From Zingiber officinale (taxonomy: Eukaryota > Streptophyta > Magnoliopsida > Zingiberales > Zingiberaceae): a DNA stretch of 64,000 nucleotides. Under the pieces are notes generated by a model. That model had not been told where the DNA came from and made no database searches. It saw only the letters and a program-made list of their open reading frames with translations. The stretch covers positions 12,472,894 to 12,536,893 of the forward strand of contig NC_056002.1 in assembly GCF_018446385.1 (NCBI RefSeq), in the 5' to 3' direction. Numbering within the stretch: position 1 is the stretch's first letter; each line of letters starts with the position of its first letter. Shown here one piece after another: positions 46,417 to 58,628 of the stretch. The position numbers and the translations under genes were made by a program.

Positions 46417-48159
46417 TGGCCGGCCGGCCGGTCGACAAGCGAGCGGGAATTCTATGGAAGGCTTCGATCTGTATGAAAGATGGATCGTGACGAATAAAAA
46501 TGAAGTAGAGAGAGTGGACGGTCAAGATTCATTCTTCTTAGAAATCTTTAAAGCAGAGCCTTCTATAGAATTTTTGTTCTGGTTATAAATTTTGTGATAC
46601 CGAAACGTATTCTTCTCCTCTAATCTCATATTTTAATCTTCTTTGGAGAAATTGATCTCTCTTAATCAGCTACGTAATCTAGTTTAATTAAGTTTCGCAG
46701 TCAGCTTCGTCTTTGTAATCTGTATCTCCCTTAATCTAGTTTAATTATCATGGATGCTAACTATAAAAATATAGAAAATAAGTTGAGACTCATTTCATCT
46801 CACGTATAATTTTTCATAAGAACTAAGGATTTTCAACTTGATTTTTATAACCATAATTGCATAACAAACTTGTATTTGAGATTTTTTCCCCTCATTTTAT
46901 CATGATAATGTGAAAGTCACTGCGTTTATGTGTTGGTTTCTCTATGTTCAACATTGATGATTAATCTTTTACTGACAATAACTTGTGTAGGTTTAGTAGA
47001 GAAGGCTAAAAAGACGTATGGACCTCTCTACTTCCTCCATCCCACAATTCTTTTGTCTGTGAATTCTTTGTTGTTACTTGTGTGTTCCAACCAATCTGTT
47101 GGCCTAATCAGCCAGTTTGGTCTCACTGATCTGACTTGCCCTTCTAGACCCACCATCTCAAATCGCTGAGCCCACTCGTACTCCCTTCCTCCCGAATTGA
47201 TCAATTGACCCGCTCGACCTATCCACCCTATGTGATTTTGTAGCGCAATCACCTAGTCTAACTAGCCACTTGAATCGCTCAAATTGATTGAACTGACCAA
47301 CTAAATTGAACCACTCACATATCGAGACGGATCCGACTGCTGATAACTGATTGGGTTCAATGGCCAAGCCTAATCGACTGGATCATAATTGGGTTGGTAG
47401 ACCTGATACATTGGGGAATTTTGATGACAAGGAATATTGTTATCATATTTGAGATGAGAGGATGCACATAGTAGATATGACATATTTTGAAGACTTGATA
47501 AAGGGTTTAAATACTTTCTATAACTCGAGCATTAGCTAAACTAACTTGTCCGGAGATATCAGATTGTTATTCTTTTCCCATTCATCAAAAACAAAATTCA
47601 AAAAAGAGCTAAAATACTGACCTGAAAAGATGAAGCTAGAGCTTTTCTACGTGGTGATGCCCCTGTCAAAACCACGTGAAAACATGCAGCTATTAGTAAT
47701 AAAATATATACATACATACATGTATCTTTATGCTTCTAGACATTTGACAATGAAATAACTTTGTTGTCACCTGATTGTGACGTGACGCTGCTCATAAATA
47801 TTTCTCAGATGAGGACAGAAACATTTTTTACCAGATGGTATTCAGTAATCTGTATGAAGTTTTACAGAAAAGTATATTGACTGGTGGAACTAATCTGATA
47901 TGAGAAGATAAGATAAAATAAAAGTACTCCATGTAACTGGAAATGAACACAATCTCTAGGATATATGAATGCAATAAGTCACAATCGTTGAACAGCACGA
48001 CAGGAGATTTGCAAAATGCAATTGGTACAAAATTACCATTACTGTATTATTGAGCGAGATCCAAAGTGACATGGCAAGGAACTGCCACTTGTAATCGGAC
48101 TCAAAATCTTCTGAAAGCATATTGATTGGGAAAAAAAGTAACATTCCGAAATTTGTACT
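46417..48159. other. intergenic DNA between the GIR1-like and uL15 genes
   Basis: It contains the GIR1-like 3' UTR and spacer. No further gene is supported; the ORFs at 46930-47370 look random. Confidence 0.45.
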
Positions 48160-51100
48160 TTAGGAAGACACTTTAGCTTTTGCTGCGGCTGCTGCTGCTG
48201 CTGCAGCAGCAGCTTCTTTCTCTTCGGTGGTAAAAGGTATTGGCTTGGTAGGTGCAGGCAAACGACCAACACTATCGACCTTATCTCGCTGCTTTGGTGG
48301 CGGCCTAGCTGCTTTGGGTAGTAGTCGCCCTTTCTTCTCAAACCATTCAGGCTTCAGCAGTGCCCTTAGTCCCAATTTGTTGTAGTGCACCTTCCTCACA
48401 GAGCCACCTGTAGCTTCCACTGCTGCTTTTGCACGGACAGTGACTCTTGATACCTGCAAAGTCCGGATGGAGGATAACAGATAAGAATTCTGATCTGAAA
48501 AGGAAACAGCATAAAGCCACTAAGGTGGCGTTTGGTTAAATAATGGGAATGACTATGGGTATGAGTTTGATAATAAGGTGGAATGAGAATGGGAATGGGA
48601 ATGAAACACACACCTAGTTATATGAGTTTGGTTGATTCCAATAAATCTAGAAATCATTCACAAACCCACAATCCAAACACTATCTTTTACTATCATTCCA
48701 TTCCCTCATTCCTAAACTCATTAACCAAACACCCCCTAAGTGGGATATGGAAGAACGGTCCTATAAGATCGTGGTGATCCTATAGTGATCCAAAGGCATA
48801 ATTTCTTTACTTTAACGGAAAGAATAACTAGTTATGGATTGAGTTAATTTCTTGCTCTAAACTTTGCCTTTTAAAATCTATACAACCTTGTAACAAATAT
48901 AATCTAATTTAAATCTATGATTAGGCTAAAAGTTAGTTGCTGAAACTGGTAGTCTGATGGTACCATGTGACAGTTATGTTGTGTTTAAAAGTAAGGAAGG
49001 AAACGAAAGGAAAAGAGGAGGAATTCAATTGCTTTTGTGAGGGTCATAGTCTATGTTCGGTTAAAAGTTTATGGGATTACCACAGATTTGGCAATTATGC
49101 TCTTCCGGTGATTTAAAATCCTTCTGCTTAACTAAGTACAAAACATTAATTTTTACAAGTATGCATGCCATGTCAGTAAATTAACAACAAAAATATGATT
49201 CGTCCAATCAGTGATGTCTATGACATGACATATCTCCAAAAGATGCCAAGCAGTTGTGCTTAGAAGACTGGAAAGGTTGAAGAGCAAAGGCAAATTTCTC
49301 AATGGACACCCTTGATTTTCAGTTTTCCACAGAGCCTCGCACTTTATATTTAGACAAAGAGTGCACTTTGTCTCACCTCCTTTATTTTTCTTCCTTAAAA
49401 TGCGCCTATTAAGTAGTATATTTCTTTAAATTTTGTTTTTGACGAACCAAATAAACTCCAAATGAAAAAAATAAGACCATTTCCTGTTTTTGGAAGCAGA
49501 TGAATTCAAATATGATCTTATTTTTCTAATTCAAAACATTTTTAGTCCATTTAGTAATTCTGATCAGAATGGCTAATGCATCTAGCAAAATAACAACATT
49601 TTGAATTAAGAAAGAAATAAGACCACTGACAAAATAGTATATTATAGACTAGATCTGTTAGAATCTCTAAAGATTTTTTGCAATGATTATATATTTTTGA
49701 AGAAAAAAATCTAGATGTGTTTCTATGGCAAAAAGATGATGTGAACACAAAACGCATTTGCCAACTCAAACCACTGGTATCAGACCATCACACCACAACA
49801 GCATGTCAGGTATGACTAGGTGAGCATTAGAAAGCAAGAGCAAATAACTGAATCTTAAGATAATGTACTAATAAAAGCGTGTCACAATAGCAATTACTCA
49901 TTTTCAGAAACAGAAGTACTGCATCTGATCAATCCCAATTTAGACAGATTAAGTATTTGAACTACAACATGGAGAAAATCAGATGAGATTAGGATTGTTA
50001 TTCTAATCTAGTATGGCCCTCCTCAATTTAGAGCAATCAATCGTTTGAACAAGATGCACAAAATCACAGAATCAGGATTGTTATTCAAATTTTATATGGT
50101 TGTGTAATAGTTCCTGATATGATATCATTAATCACCAATAACAGACAAACAGGGTGTCTTGATATGATCCAGCAATCAAGGTGGAGATTACATATTACAA
50201 ATAATTGTTTTTCATTTTTTCTTTGAATGCAAGAAGTTGAACTGACCTCTAGGTGAATTGGCCATTTGATATGTTCAGAACCGCGAGCCATTAATCTAAC
50301 ACCATCCTCTATTTGCTTGCCTATAGCACCTGTTTCCTATGACCAAAAAAAAAAAAGAAAAAATTAAAGGGAATCTGCTTTAAGGAAAAATTCTTGGTTA
50401 ATTTCAGTAATTCAAATGGTGATAATTTGAAGATAAAACTGAGTACCTTAAGAGTTTTCATTGTAATAAGTTCTGAAGAATCGATCTTCCCTGCGTTTAT
50501 AAGTTTTGCAATCTTTCCAAGTCCGACAGGCTTTTATAGTAACAAATACATACGAGTAAAATCAGTTACTATTTTTCCCAATTAAATGTGATGATGATTA
50601 CAAGAAGATTGCAAGAGGCCCCTCATGATTTATCAGTAGCTATAATAACAAAAGTAAAAACTGGAAATCAAGATAAAAATGGATAAAAAATCCATAAAGC
50701 TAGCACACAAACAAAAGTTTCTCATTTCTGTAAGAATAATCAAGTATAAGACTAATCAAGTATTATAACCCTGGCTTTGGTATGAAACATCAAAAATGCC
50801 ATTGAATATTTGATCATAAAAATAAAAAGAAACAACAATAGAAACTACTTTATTGTTATAAATCTGAATGGGGCATCGTCTGTTTCTAATGGGCACCAAA
50901 TAATATAGTCATTTAGCATTGATGACTTTAATGTCTACGGCCATGAAATGGTAGCTACATATGAATAAATTTATAATTGTGTTAATTGTCATATATTTTT
51001 AGATTTTAATTTCTTTAACGAACTTGAAACTTTTATATTTTGTGATTGTATTTAAAAGTGATATCTTTGCAGACTAACAAGGTGAATTTTTTTACCTTTC

Positions 51101-53222
51101 TGTAAGAAGAAACTTACAAAAAGGTAAAAAAAATCTAAGAAAAATGAAGTTTATAAAAGTAAGAAGTAATATAATTTCCACTTTGTTAGTCTGCAAAGAT
51201 ATCACTTGATGCAGCACAGATTTCATAATGAACTCAAGAGTTAATTATTCCATAAATCTTAGCAAATTTATGCATGTAATGGGAATTGAATACTTCTTAA
51301 GAAAATTTGCAAGCAATACATAATCATTATGATCGTTCCATTTTCATTCATATCATTTATATTAGTGTTTTCTTTTTTCAACATTTTATTTCCTTTTCTA
51401 AGGAGACAAAAAATTGGAAAACATGTTGGTCTTCAGAAAGTATTGGATGTCTCAGCTCTCATAGTGCATTCTCCTTTGGCATATCTTACCTTTTTCTCTC
51501 AATTAGTTAAACTATGTAAGATGAAGCTTTGGTATTCTACTTGATCTCAATTGCGTGTCATCAGCACAACGATTAGTGTATATATGAAGTATTATTTTTG
51601 ATATGGACTACAAATCATATCTGCCATATAATTTCAATAAACAGTATACACTAATCTCTTGCTCCACAAATGACAATTAAGAACTAATGCACAAAGAGCA
51701 TAAACTTAGCTACTTTCTGAGTAGATTATGCTATGTTTATGAAATGGCACCACCAATCATTGAACTTCACAGAGAGAAGCGTTCATATTGGGCATTCCCT
51801 GTGGGAGTTTGTTAGTTGGTGCTTGTGTATAACTGTGCAAAACTTTACTGCAAAAAATATGTAAGTTCAAAAAACTAAGTCAAGACATCTAATAATTAGT
51901 GAAGAAGTACAATCTGTTCCAACTCAATACTATGAAACTACTTCGACCATTCACAAAAGGTAAAATGTTAATGGCACTCTGCAACTACTTACATCTCAAA
52001 GCACAAAACACCCAAACTAAGCACATCTTTTCAGAAAAACAAAAAAAACATATTATGATCCTAATCAAAGCAGGGCAGACATGACAGTATTCAGGTGAGA
52101 TTACATTCTATCACAAAAAATTCTTGTACACTACAAACAGTTTAGCTTATGAGTATGTGTATGCACAATTGACTAGTTATGAACAAGTTTTGATGTAACA
52201 AGAGTTAGCAATATTAGACATGACTTGACCAGACACAAAACACGATTTATAGAGAAAAAACCTGAAAGTGGCACAACATGACTTGATTATATAAATAAGT
52301 TCCCACAAACTAACCAGTTTATGGAAATATTTTTTTTTTTAAAAAACATTAAAAAAATTTAGGTAACCAAATATTATGGTTTTTTATTTATCCAAATAAC
52401 ATGCCCTCCTATTTATGATAAAATTAACATGAAGTGACACAAATTTCCACTAGAATATCCTTATCCTGATCACCCCTTATCTGGATGGGCACAGTTAGTG
52501 TTTAAGTTCAGAAAACTACTGAGTTTTAAAAGGTACCATGCATGCGATATCTAATAGATTATAGTATCATACTCGCTATCTAGCATTGGGGATGCACGTA
52601 GTGACTCTTTACACTTCCTAAGCGTAAAACAAATAATTATTATCTATCTAAACAACCTAACTGAAGCACCTTGCCATCCCAAAAGATTAGTTTCTTCACC
52701 ATCTCGTCAAACAAACAAGAAGAGAACAAACTTATGAAATCAAAAGAAAACACACGAAATGATCAAACTAAAACAAATAACCACCTGGAAAGTAAGGCTG
52801 AAGCGATTCTTGAAACCTCGCTTGGGTAGAAGTCTGCGGAGCGGAGTCTGGCCACCCTCAAATCCAAACTTCATAGTCCCACGAGCCTTCTGCCCCTTAT
52901 GACCTCTCCCAGCCGTTTTCCCCTTCCCAGAGCCAATCCCCCTACCTTTCCGTTTTTTTTTCTTCGTCGCCCCCTTGTTGTCCCTCAGATCGTTCAGCCT
53001 CAACAGGCTCACCGTCGCCGATGATGATCCCATCGCCATTCCACTGTACGATGACCTAAAGATCCCATTTGGACCCAAAATCACTGCCGAAGCAGCGGAA
53101 GGAGGAGGAGTAACAGTTCTCGAGAGAGGAACGATGGAGGCGGAAAGGGTACGAGAGGCTACCGTCGGGCCTAGGGCAGCGTGAGCGAGGCCAGAGAGGA
53201 GGTGGCGGCGGCACCGCCACAT
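48160..53222 (-). CDS. mitochondrial large-subunit ribosomal protein uL15 (L15), 301 aa, 4 exons
   Basis: Component of the organelle large ribosomal subunit. Exons: 53222-52785, 50530-50447, 50336-50247, 48453-48160; all junctions have GT/AG and phase 0 (146+28+30+97 codons). The N-terminus [19 protein letters not shown] is Arg-rich and without acidic residues, a mitochondrial-type presequence of about 80-90 residues. The uL15 signature follows: [40 protein letters not shown]. The C-terminus has [17 protein letters not shown] (the end of the uL15 fold), then an extension ending in an Ala run. The first ATG in frame is 53222; upstream codons open only at TTG. Introns of 2.25 and 1.79 kb carry a MITE and an inverted repeat. 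It is divergent from the zinc-ribbon gene. Confidence 0.92.
48524..48736. mobile_element. Tourist-like MITE (PIF/Harbinger type), 213 bp
   Basis: Ends GGTGGCGTTTGGTTAA and, inverted, GGGGGTGTTTGGTTAA, flanked by TAA on both sides (48521-48523, 48737-48739). It lies in the last intron of the uL15 gene. Confidence 0.8.
51057..51206. repeat. 150-bp hairpin element in uL15 intron 1
   Basis: The terminal 28 bases (AGTGATATCTTTGCAGACTA...) match their inverted partner at 27 of 28 positions; the AT-rich interior is about 90 bp. This is probably a small MITE. No clear target duplication is visible. Confidence 0.75.
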
Positions 53223-53620
53223 GACTGGTCTTGAGCCGGCGGACGCTGGTGTCTGCTGCTGTTTTCGGAGTGAATGCGGGGAGAAGGAAAATCTCAACCG
53301 TCAAATTGATCAGTCAGGAGATCTTAAATAGGGAGGATGATCAGATTTCTGCACGAATCGTGAGTACTAAAATGATTTTAATGTTTTTTATTTTTATTTT
53401 TAAAAAACGTCCTTTTAATTTTTGCCTTTTTTTAATACTGTAACGGGTCGGATCCGTTTTCACCTTAACAACCGAAACCGGTTTAAAAAAAAAAGGCAAC
53501 GATTACACCGGAGTTTTCTAGAACGAAGGTTCGCCGATCAAGTATCTGTCTACACTTCCCGAGCGCTTTACCTCGCTGATCCAAACTCCGATCGATCGAT
53601 CGAAATCGAATCCTCGGAGG
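53223..53620. promoter_or_regulatory. shared promoter region of uL15 and the zinc-ribbon gene
   Basis: Only 398 bp separate the two divergent start codons, so both promoters must overlap here. No canonical TATA box stands out on either strand, as is common for housekeeping genes. Confidence 0.55.
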
Positions 53621-53956
53621 ATGTTTTTCTTCTTCGTCGGCGGCATCGAACAGCAGGCAGGGCGGGTGCTGAAGGAGGCGGCGGGACGGTGCGTCCGCTG
53701 CAGCTCCACCGCTGACCTAGTCGAAACCGAGCATGTCCTGAAGCTCTTCTTCGTCCCCGTCAAGCGCTGGCCCCGAAATGTCCCCTCCTTCTACTGCCGC
53801 GATTGCTCCTTCCTCTCACCCCACTCTCTCCCCCTGGCCGACGACGACCGCGGCCCAGGCGGGCGCGGAATCTTCGAACCGCTCCGGTGCGGATCCTGCA
53901 GTCGCACCGTTGACCCTCACTTCCGATTCTGCCCCTTCTGTGGCTACCAACTGTGA
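53621..53956 (+). CDS. small plant zinc-ribbon protein, 111 aa
   Basis: A single-exon ORF, MFFFFVGGIEQQAGRVLKEA at its start, of a widely conserved plant family of unknown function. Four CXXC pairs (C24/C27, C59/C62, C90/C93, C104/C107) fit two zinc ribbons, the last in the C-terminal form FRFCPFCGYQL. The conserved core LKLFFVPVKRWP is present. The hydrophobic start is too short to be a secure membrane segment. It is divergent from uL15 mt. It looks intact, with strong GC bias. Confidence 0.85.
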   Translation: MFFFFVGGIEQQAGRVLKEAAGRCVRCSSTADLVETEHVLKLFFVPVKRWPRNVPSFYCRDCSFLSPHSLPLADDDRGPGGRGIFEPLRCGSCSRTVDPHFRFCPFCGYQL

Positions 53957-54363
53957 GATGTTTTGATTTGGGGTATTTTTGGAATGATGCTGTTCGGCTG
54001 CAACTCCAGGTTTAGGGTTCTTTAACTTTCTTGTTCGAGCTACCTTTTGTTTGCTCCTGCATGTAAACTGAAGTCAATAATTCATATCTACTATGTGAAT
54101 TGACAATTAGATGGTAATGGTAATAAAAATTAGTACTTTTTTTTTTTTTTGGTTCTACGCTTTGTTTTCTCTGGGAGATGGTAAATTGAAGGATTGAATA
54201 TATATATAAAAAGATGGAAAGGTGATGAGGGAGGGTTGATGAGAAAGCTATCTTCTAGTCTAGATGAGGAGAAGGGACCATTTTTTTTAACTAACAATTG
54301 TTAACTTATGTTTCGTTTAATTTTGGATGAATTCATCCTTGAGAATTATCTTTTGCTTCGAAT
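53957..54363. other. 3' flank of the zinc-ribbon gene
   Basis: A probable 3' UTR followed by AT-rich spacer with T-runs. No gene is seen. Confidence 0.4.
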
Positions 54364-54516
54364 TTTTCCTGGACTTATCTCTTCAAGGAGTCAAAGAAGA
54401 CAGTAACTGACGATATCATATCAAGCTACTTGCGCGACCATGATTTGGACAGGCCACCAAACTTTCTGAATTTAGGAGTGCTGCCTGCTGACGAGCAACT
54501 CAAATTCCCAACATGA
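54364..54516 (+). other. exon-like open stretch, identity unknown
   Basis: It reads FSWTYLFKESKKTVTDDIIS then SYLRDHDLDRPPNFLNLGVL and ends in PADEQLKFPT-stop. The composition is protein-like but I do not recognise it and no start codon or partner exon is clear. It could be an exon remnant or chance. Confidence 0.25.
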
Positions 54517-56182
54517 AATTAACCAGGTATCGCATCAAATATGCTAACTGTTGTGTGAGAATACTTTTGTTTTGTATCTATACGTAACATCTACACCTGT
54601 TTCCATGGAAAGAGAGTAGACTTGTTTGCTTGGAGTGATGATGCATTAAAAAGATAGATATATAGATAAGATGAGAAAAAATGGAAGGTAGAGATGAAAA
54701 GAAAGCTATCTTTAAGTTGTGTTGTTCAACAAATGAATATAAAGAGGACGACTGACTTTTCTTCATTGGTGTTATTTAAATTTTTGTCTGATTTTGAATA
54801 GATGAGTTATGGAGAAAGTATTTTCAGTTTCATCTTGTTAGATAACCATCTTTCTTCGATTATAGAAACAAGAAAGTGAGATTTCATTCACAGAGTTATC
54901 CTTCGTTTATAATTTCCCGAGTTATTAAAAGTCAAGTCAAAAAAATACATATGATAAGTTGATATTTTTATGATTGCTATCCTGTCACTGTTAGTTTCAC
55001 AAACTCAAGCCATAAAGAAAAAATCCTGAAGTTGGATAGTGATACCTATATATATCCTGAAAATGTTGTAATGGGACAGTATTGCAGTAAGTAAACAAAT
55101 AGTTCCTCCCTTAACCATCTGTAGCAAAGCAAACAGGGGTAGCACTTCTAATTGCACAATCACCAAAGTCATCAATTAAAGTGCTAGTTTTTTTCTTGAC
55201 CAAGAGGTATGTGTTTGGAGGATCATGGAGCACTTTGAAGCTTTGATGAGAAGGCAATCATTTCTCCTTTTTTCCATCCTTGAATATAGTACTTTCACTA
55301 TCTTTCTTCTTTATTCATTCCAATGTAAGAACATTTTATGATCATAATGTTACCTGACCTACCATTCAATCAGCATACCTGCACTAATGAGACATCTCAA
55401 TCACATTAAATGCATAGGGCCAATGCCAGATCTTGCTCATAATAGAACTTCTTTTTACTATTACCCTATTGCTGTTCACTCAAACTCACATATTTATCAA
55501 ATTCAACTCCAAACCCAAACTTAAGCATTAGAGTCACACCCTTTCTCTCGGCATAGTCTTTGATCATTGTCGATTCAAGCGCAAGAAATCAACCTGACTT
55601 TCCGAATTCAACTCCAACTCTGAATACGAACCATACTCAGCACCTGTCAAAGTCAGAACTCATCAATAGCCACGGCAACTAAGCAGCTAGTAGTAGTCTA
55701 GTCTTTCGAAGCAAACCTTTATCCTCCACTGAATCAGGACTTCCCTGATCAACAGGGCATTAGCATTACTTGTGTGCTTCAAGTAGGAACATTTTTCTAC
55801 TATAAAGTAAACCAAACATTCAATGAATGTGGTGGATCACCAAGTGGCAAATAACTCTCGATGTCTCCGAGCTCAATAAGTTCCTTTTGAAATCGACTGG
55901 CAAAGGAATTGGTGACCTCTCCTTGGTTTGAGACTTTTCAGGTCAATTGAAGTTTATCTACTAAATTAATAGAACCGACTTGATCTCCAGGTCTCAATTG
56001 ATCCAGTTGAACCGGCCTATTCAATCTAGTTTTAAAAAACTGATCCCCAGAAATCCCTTCAACTAATTGATTAAGGAGTTGACCCGTCAATAGGAATCAA
56101 CAGAGGCCAAAAAAGGTAAGAGATTACTCTCATGCTCTCTCAATATAAAGGAAGGAGGAGTTCCTCTATGTGCCCATCAACC
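54517..56182. other. intergenic DNA upstream of the MYB gene
   Basis: AT-rich, without ORFs or bounded repeats that I can support; it should contain the MYB promoter. Confidence 0.4.
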
Positions 56183-56977
56183 ATGGGTAGGTCACCTTGT
56201 TGCGAGAAGGCACACACCAACAGAGGAGCATGGACTAAAGAGGAGGACCAATTGCTGATTGCCTACATCAAAGCTCATGGTGAAGGCTGCTGGAGGTCTC
56301 TTCCTAAAGCAGCAGGTCGTCCATGCATGACCGACTCTAAATTTTCTTCCTTGTTCTGGTGGTGTTTAATTACTGATTTCTCAGTTTCTACTTAAACTGC
56401 AGGCCTTCAAAGGTGTGGCAAGAGTTGCCGGCTACGATGGATCAACTACCTCCGACCCGACCTCAAGCGCGGCAACTTCACTGGGGAAGAAGACGAGCTC
56501 ATCATCAAGCTCCACCGCATGATTGGCAACAAGTATGCACTATCTTTGGCTCTACAATTTCAAAACCTCAAACTTTTGTAGTCAGTTTGCGATTACAGTT
56601 TGCTGTTTTGTGTTCACAGATGGTCGGTCATCGCCGGGCGATTACCTGGGAGAACCGACAATGAGATCAAGAACTATTGGAACACACACATCAAGCGCAA
56701 GCTCATCGCCCGAGGGATCGATCCCAAGACTCACCTACCGATTGATGGCTGTTCAGATCACTCTGCCCTTTCTTCTGACCGGCAAACTGTGTCAGTGGCT
56801 GCAGCACCACAATCAGAGGAGACCTTGCAGCCGTCAGTGGAGAACAGACTACAGACGATTTGCTTCTGTTACCGCCTTGGTTTCCAAGGGAGCGAGGCAT
56901 GCAGCTGCCATAAAAGTTATGCCAAAAGCTTTGTTAGCTTCCAGTATCCGCCATTAGAAGAAGGGCAGCAAGCTTAG
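56183..56977 (+). CDS. R2R3-MYB transcription factor, subgroup-4-like, 206 aa, 3 exons
   Basis: Exons 56183-56315, 56403-56532 and 56620-56977, with GT/AG sites at the two positions usual for R2R3-MYBs. The start [22 protein letters not shown] is canonical; ATGs further upstream (56132) are out of the family pattern. R2 (about 14-62) and R3 (about 67-113) keep the Trp spacing and [15 protein letters not shown]. After them comes [15 protein letters not shown], the C1 motif of subgroup 4 (repressors of phenylpropanoid genes). A Cys motif (C169, C171, C182, C184) matches the subgroup-4 zinc-finger-like C3 motif. The LNLEL-type EAR motif (C2) expected between them is not seen, so repression may be weaker or rely on other parts. 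Confidence 0.9.
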
Positions 56978-58623
56978 CCACATGATCAGTTAACTCTGTA
57001 GATGGAATAGTGCATAATTGGCTACAAGGCGATAAGGATCGGTTGGCAAGCAAGAAAATATGATTCTTTAATTAAATCAATGATAATTTGTAATTGTACC
57101 GATCCAGTTGCATGGAGATGTTCTCGGAAGTTTAGTAGCTGTTGGTGTTTAAAACAGTATTTCGTACCAATCAGAAACCCATTGGCCGCATTATCACACA
57201 TATTATTGGCAGTTAATTGCTACACCTTATTTAGTTTTCAAGCAATATTAGCTTAGATTAAAGTTGCTATCAGCAAACATAGTGCCTTCAAGGATGAAAT
57301 GTAGAAGTTCTAGTTTATTGTAGCCCTGTTTTGACTTGACTGTAAATTGTAAATTATAAGACTTCCATTGGCCTTTTGCTTCTTGCAAGAAATTGATGTG
57401 TCCATTAACTTGAATCATATTCCTTGTCACATCTCTTAAGAATCAATTTAATCAAATCTCTTGAGGCCGACTATTTATGTACGAGAGTTTCAATCTCTGT
57501 GTGAGTTTTTTTAAGACTACTAATAGGATAAACATTTGTTCAGTCGTCTTGTTTAATAACTTGAATAGAGAGATAGATCTGCCAAGTTTTTTATCCAAAA
57601 TAATTGAAACAGATTAAATTAAAAATCCTTGATTTGGATGGAATGCCTATCCTTGGTCGAGCATGCAACATGAGGTGTGCTTAATAATTTTCTAACAAGC
57701 TATGGATTTGTTGCATCCTTTCTATGAGAATGACATGTCCCTAGTTGTTAAATAGAACCAAAGCATGTTGTCCCTGTGCTGCTGGAATCAGCACCAAAAA
57801 AATAAAAAGGTACAACATACAAATTAATATGGATGAAAAATTGTGCCTGGCTGATTGCTTATTATCTTCTCCCACCTACCAGCTTTGTCCTTTACAACTG
57901 TTGGTGTCCACTTTACATCTAATGGTATCCAGAGTTGTGCAGTGCAGTAGAACGAAGAAAAGGACTATTGTTGTGATGGCTCGAAGATATGTATCCCGGG
58001 TAATAGTCAGTCCATTTTTCAATTTATCCGGCTCGTGAAAACGTTAATGAAAAAAAATTAAATCACATCAATATTTCCATACGATATCTAAATGAAAAGT
58101 TAAGTTGCCTGATGCTACGTTTTAGCTAAAAGATTTGGAGCTCTGGGTTATTATTATCCTTATCCCCTCACGATCAATAAAAGGAGAGCAGGAATTAAGG
58201 GTAAAAACGATGAGAGTGACTGCTGTATGTTTTTTTAAAATAATAATAATAATGAGAAAACTAAAAGAAACTCCATGGTATTTCTTATACTAAAAATATT
58301 TTTATTTTTATACTATTATAATAATTAAATTATTTTTATTGTTTACTTTAACTACAAAATAATCTTATTTTATAATTGATACGGTCTAAAAGAGGTGGAG
58401 GGGGTTAAATGGGAATGTGACTCTACGGTGGACTAAACGGGCATTCCTCGTTGTCTTGTATAAGATAAAGAGTATTAGTACTGGATCAAGGAAAGAGTAT
58501 CCGGTGTTTGTCTTCTGACACTCAAGTCACTCAAGTTGGTGATTGATTTTTCAGGAGGAAAAGTGAAAGAAATTGTAGCAGCGAGCGTGTAAAATTATAG
58601 AATATTGCATACCTCTGTCTATA
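56978..58623. other. intergenic DNA downstream of the MYB gene
   Basis: No gene, domain or bounded repeat is supported. The ORFs at 57248-58038 look random. Confidence 0.4.
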
Positions 58624-58628
58624 GATAA

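Noticed and set aside
51057-51206. microRNA precursor
   Set aside because: Symmetrical near-perfect ends with an AT-rich centre look like a MITE; no known mature miRNA sequence recognised.
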